Part shown: positions 63,921 through 64,000 of the stretch, one piece after another | Layout: every line of letters starts with the position of its first letter | Position numbering within the stretch: the stretch's first letter is position 1 | NCBI GenBank assembly: GCA_963729815.1 | Contig: CAVSPU010000008.1 | Location: forward strand, 1-64,000 | Reading direction: 5' to 3' | DNA: 64,000 nucleotides | DNA from: DAHUXN01 sp963729815 | GTDB taxonomy: Bacteria > Acidobacteriota > Terriglobia > Acidiferrales > UBA7541 | Made by a program: the position numbers and the translations under genes | The notes under the pieces: generated by a model | What the model saw: the letters and a program-made list of their open reading frames with translations, nothing else | The model's database searches: none | Told to the model about the DNA's origin: nothing

Positions 63921-64000
63921 ATGATTCGTCCTGCCGCCGTTGCCGGGCGTTTTTATCCTGCCGAACCGTCTGCGCTGCAGCGCCAACTCGCCGAATGCAT
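63921..64000 (+). CDS. Memo-family (AmmeMemoRadiSam system protein B) N-terminus, cut by window end
   Basis: The 27 visible residues start MIRPAAVAGRFYPAEPSAL, the recognisable opening of Memo-family proteins. The gene runs past the end of the window. The start has GGAAGG upstream. Members are often encoded with an AMMECR1-type protein and a radical-SAM enzyme; those would be further right. Confidence 0.8.
   Translation, partial: MIRPAAVAGRFYPAEPSALQRQLAEC

Overview
The window looks like a chromosomal stretch of an Acidobacteriota-type soil bacterium. This rests on moderate GC, an Hsp20 with a DUF2934-like N-terminus, a large Asp-box (BNR) secreted protein, zinc-ribbon RDD proteins, and a mixture of glycan-degrading, respiratory and biosynthetic genes. 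The taxonomy is inferred from gene content, not proven. Functions were read from protein motifs and gene order; no database search was possible.

Layout. (1) 119-164: the 3' half of a tRNA-Ala(UGC), probably the footprint of an integrative element lying to the left of the window. (2) 0.7-12.0 kb, + strand: a small heat-shock protein, a cytochrome b561/sulfite-oxidase fusion, a sugar permease, a GH15 glucoamylase-like enzyme, a GMC oxidoreductase, a glucose dehydrogenase, a GH39 enzyme and a GH144/glucoamylase-like enzyme. None of the glycosidases has a visible signal peptide, so this looks like intracellular glucan breakdown and sugar oxidation. (3) 12.2-18.7 kb, - strand: a respiratory operon. 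It encodes an outer-membrane monoheme cytochrome-porin fusion (Cyc2-like architecture), a blue-copper protein, a Rieske protein, split cytochrome b, an eight-heme cytochrome c and a lipoprotein cytochrome c. (4) 19.2-22.4 kb: the secreted Asp-box repeat protein.

(5) 22.5-35.1 kb: an aromatic-degradation supercluster. The three subunits of 4-hydroxybenzoyl-CoA reductase (hcrCAB) under a TetR regulator lie directly downstream of an aerobic benzoyl-CoA epoxidase (box) set: boxR, boxC, boxB, a [2Fe-2S] ferredoxin and a ferredoxin reductase, with boxD divergent. The proposed flow is 4-hydroxybenzoyl-CoA to benzoyl-CoA by Hcr, then epoxidation by BoxB, ring cleavage by BoxC and aldehyde oxidation by BoxD. 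No canonical BoxA is present; the ferredoxin/reductase pair may replace it. Palindromic operators are visible for both regulators. No CoA ligase is in the window.

(6) 35-49 kb: mixed genes, including DUF72, a PilZ protein, an amino-acid permease coupled to an aminotransferase, a LysR regulator divergent from leuA-leuB (LeuA lacks its allosteric domain), two RDD proteins, a glyoxalase-fold protein, serS, and an ECF sigma/anti-sigma pair. (7) 49-64 kb: mostly housekeeping genes, including glutamate dehydrogenase, thiD, dienelactone hydrolase, a bidirectional pyrimidine locus (pyrR-pyrB-pyrC leftward; pyrD-rlpA-pyrF rightward), selB, tatA, maf, the catalytic subunit of a B12 mutase, and the start of a Memo-family gene cut by the window edge.

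The strongest candidates for a little-described system are the Hcr-Box supercluster with its substituted electron-transfer chain, and the cytochrome-porin/cupredoxin/octaheme bc-type operon.
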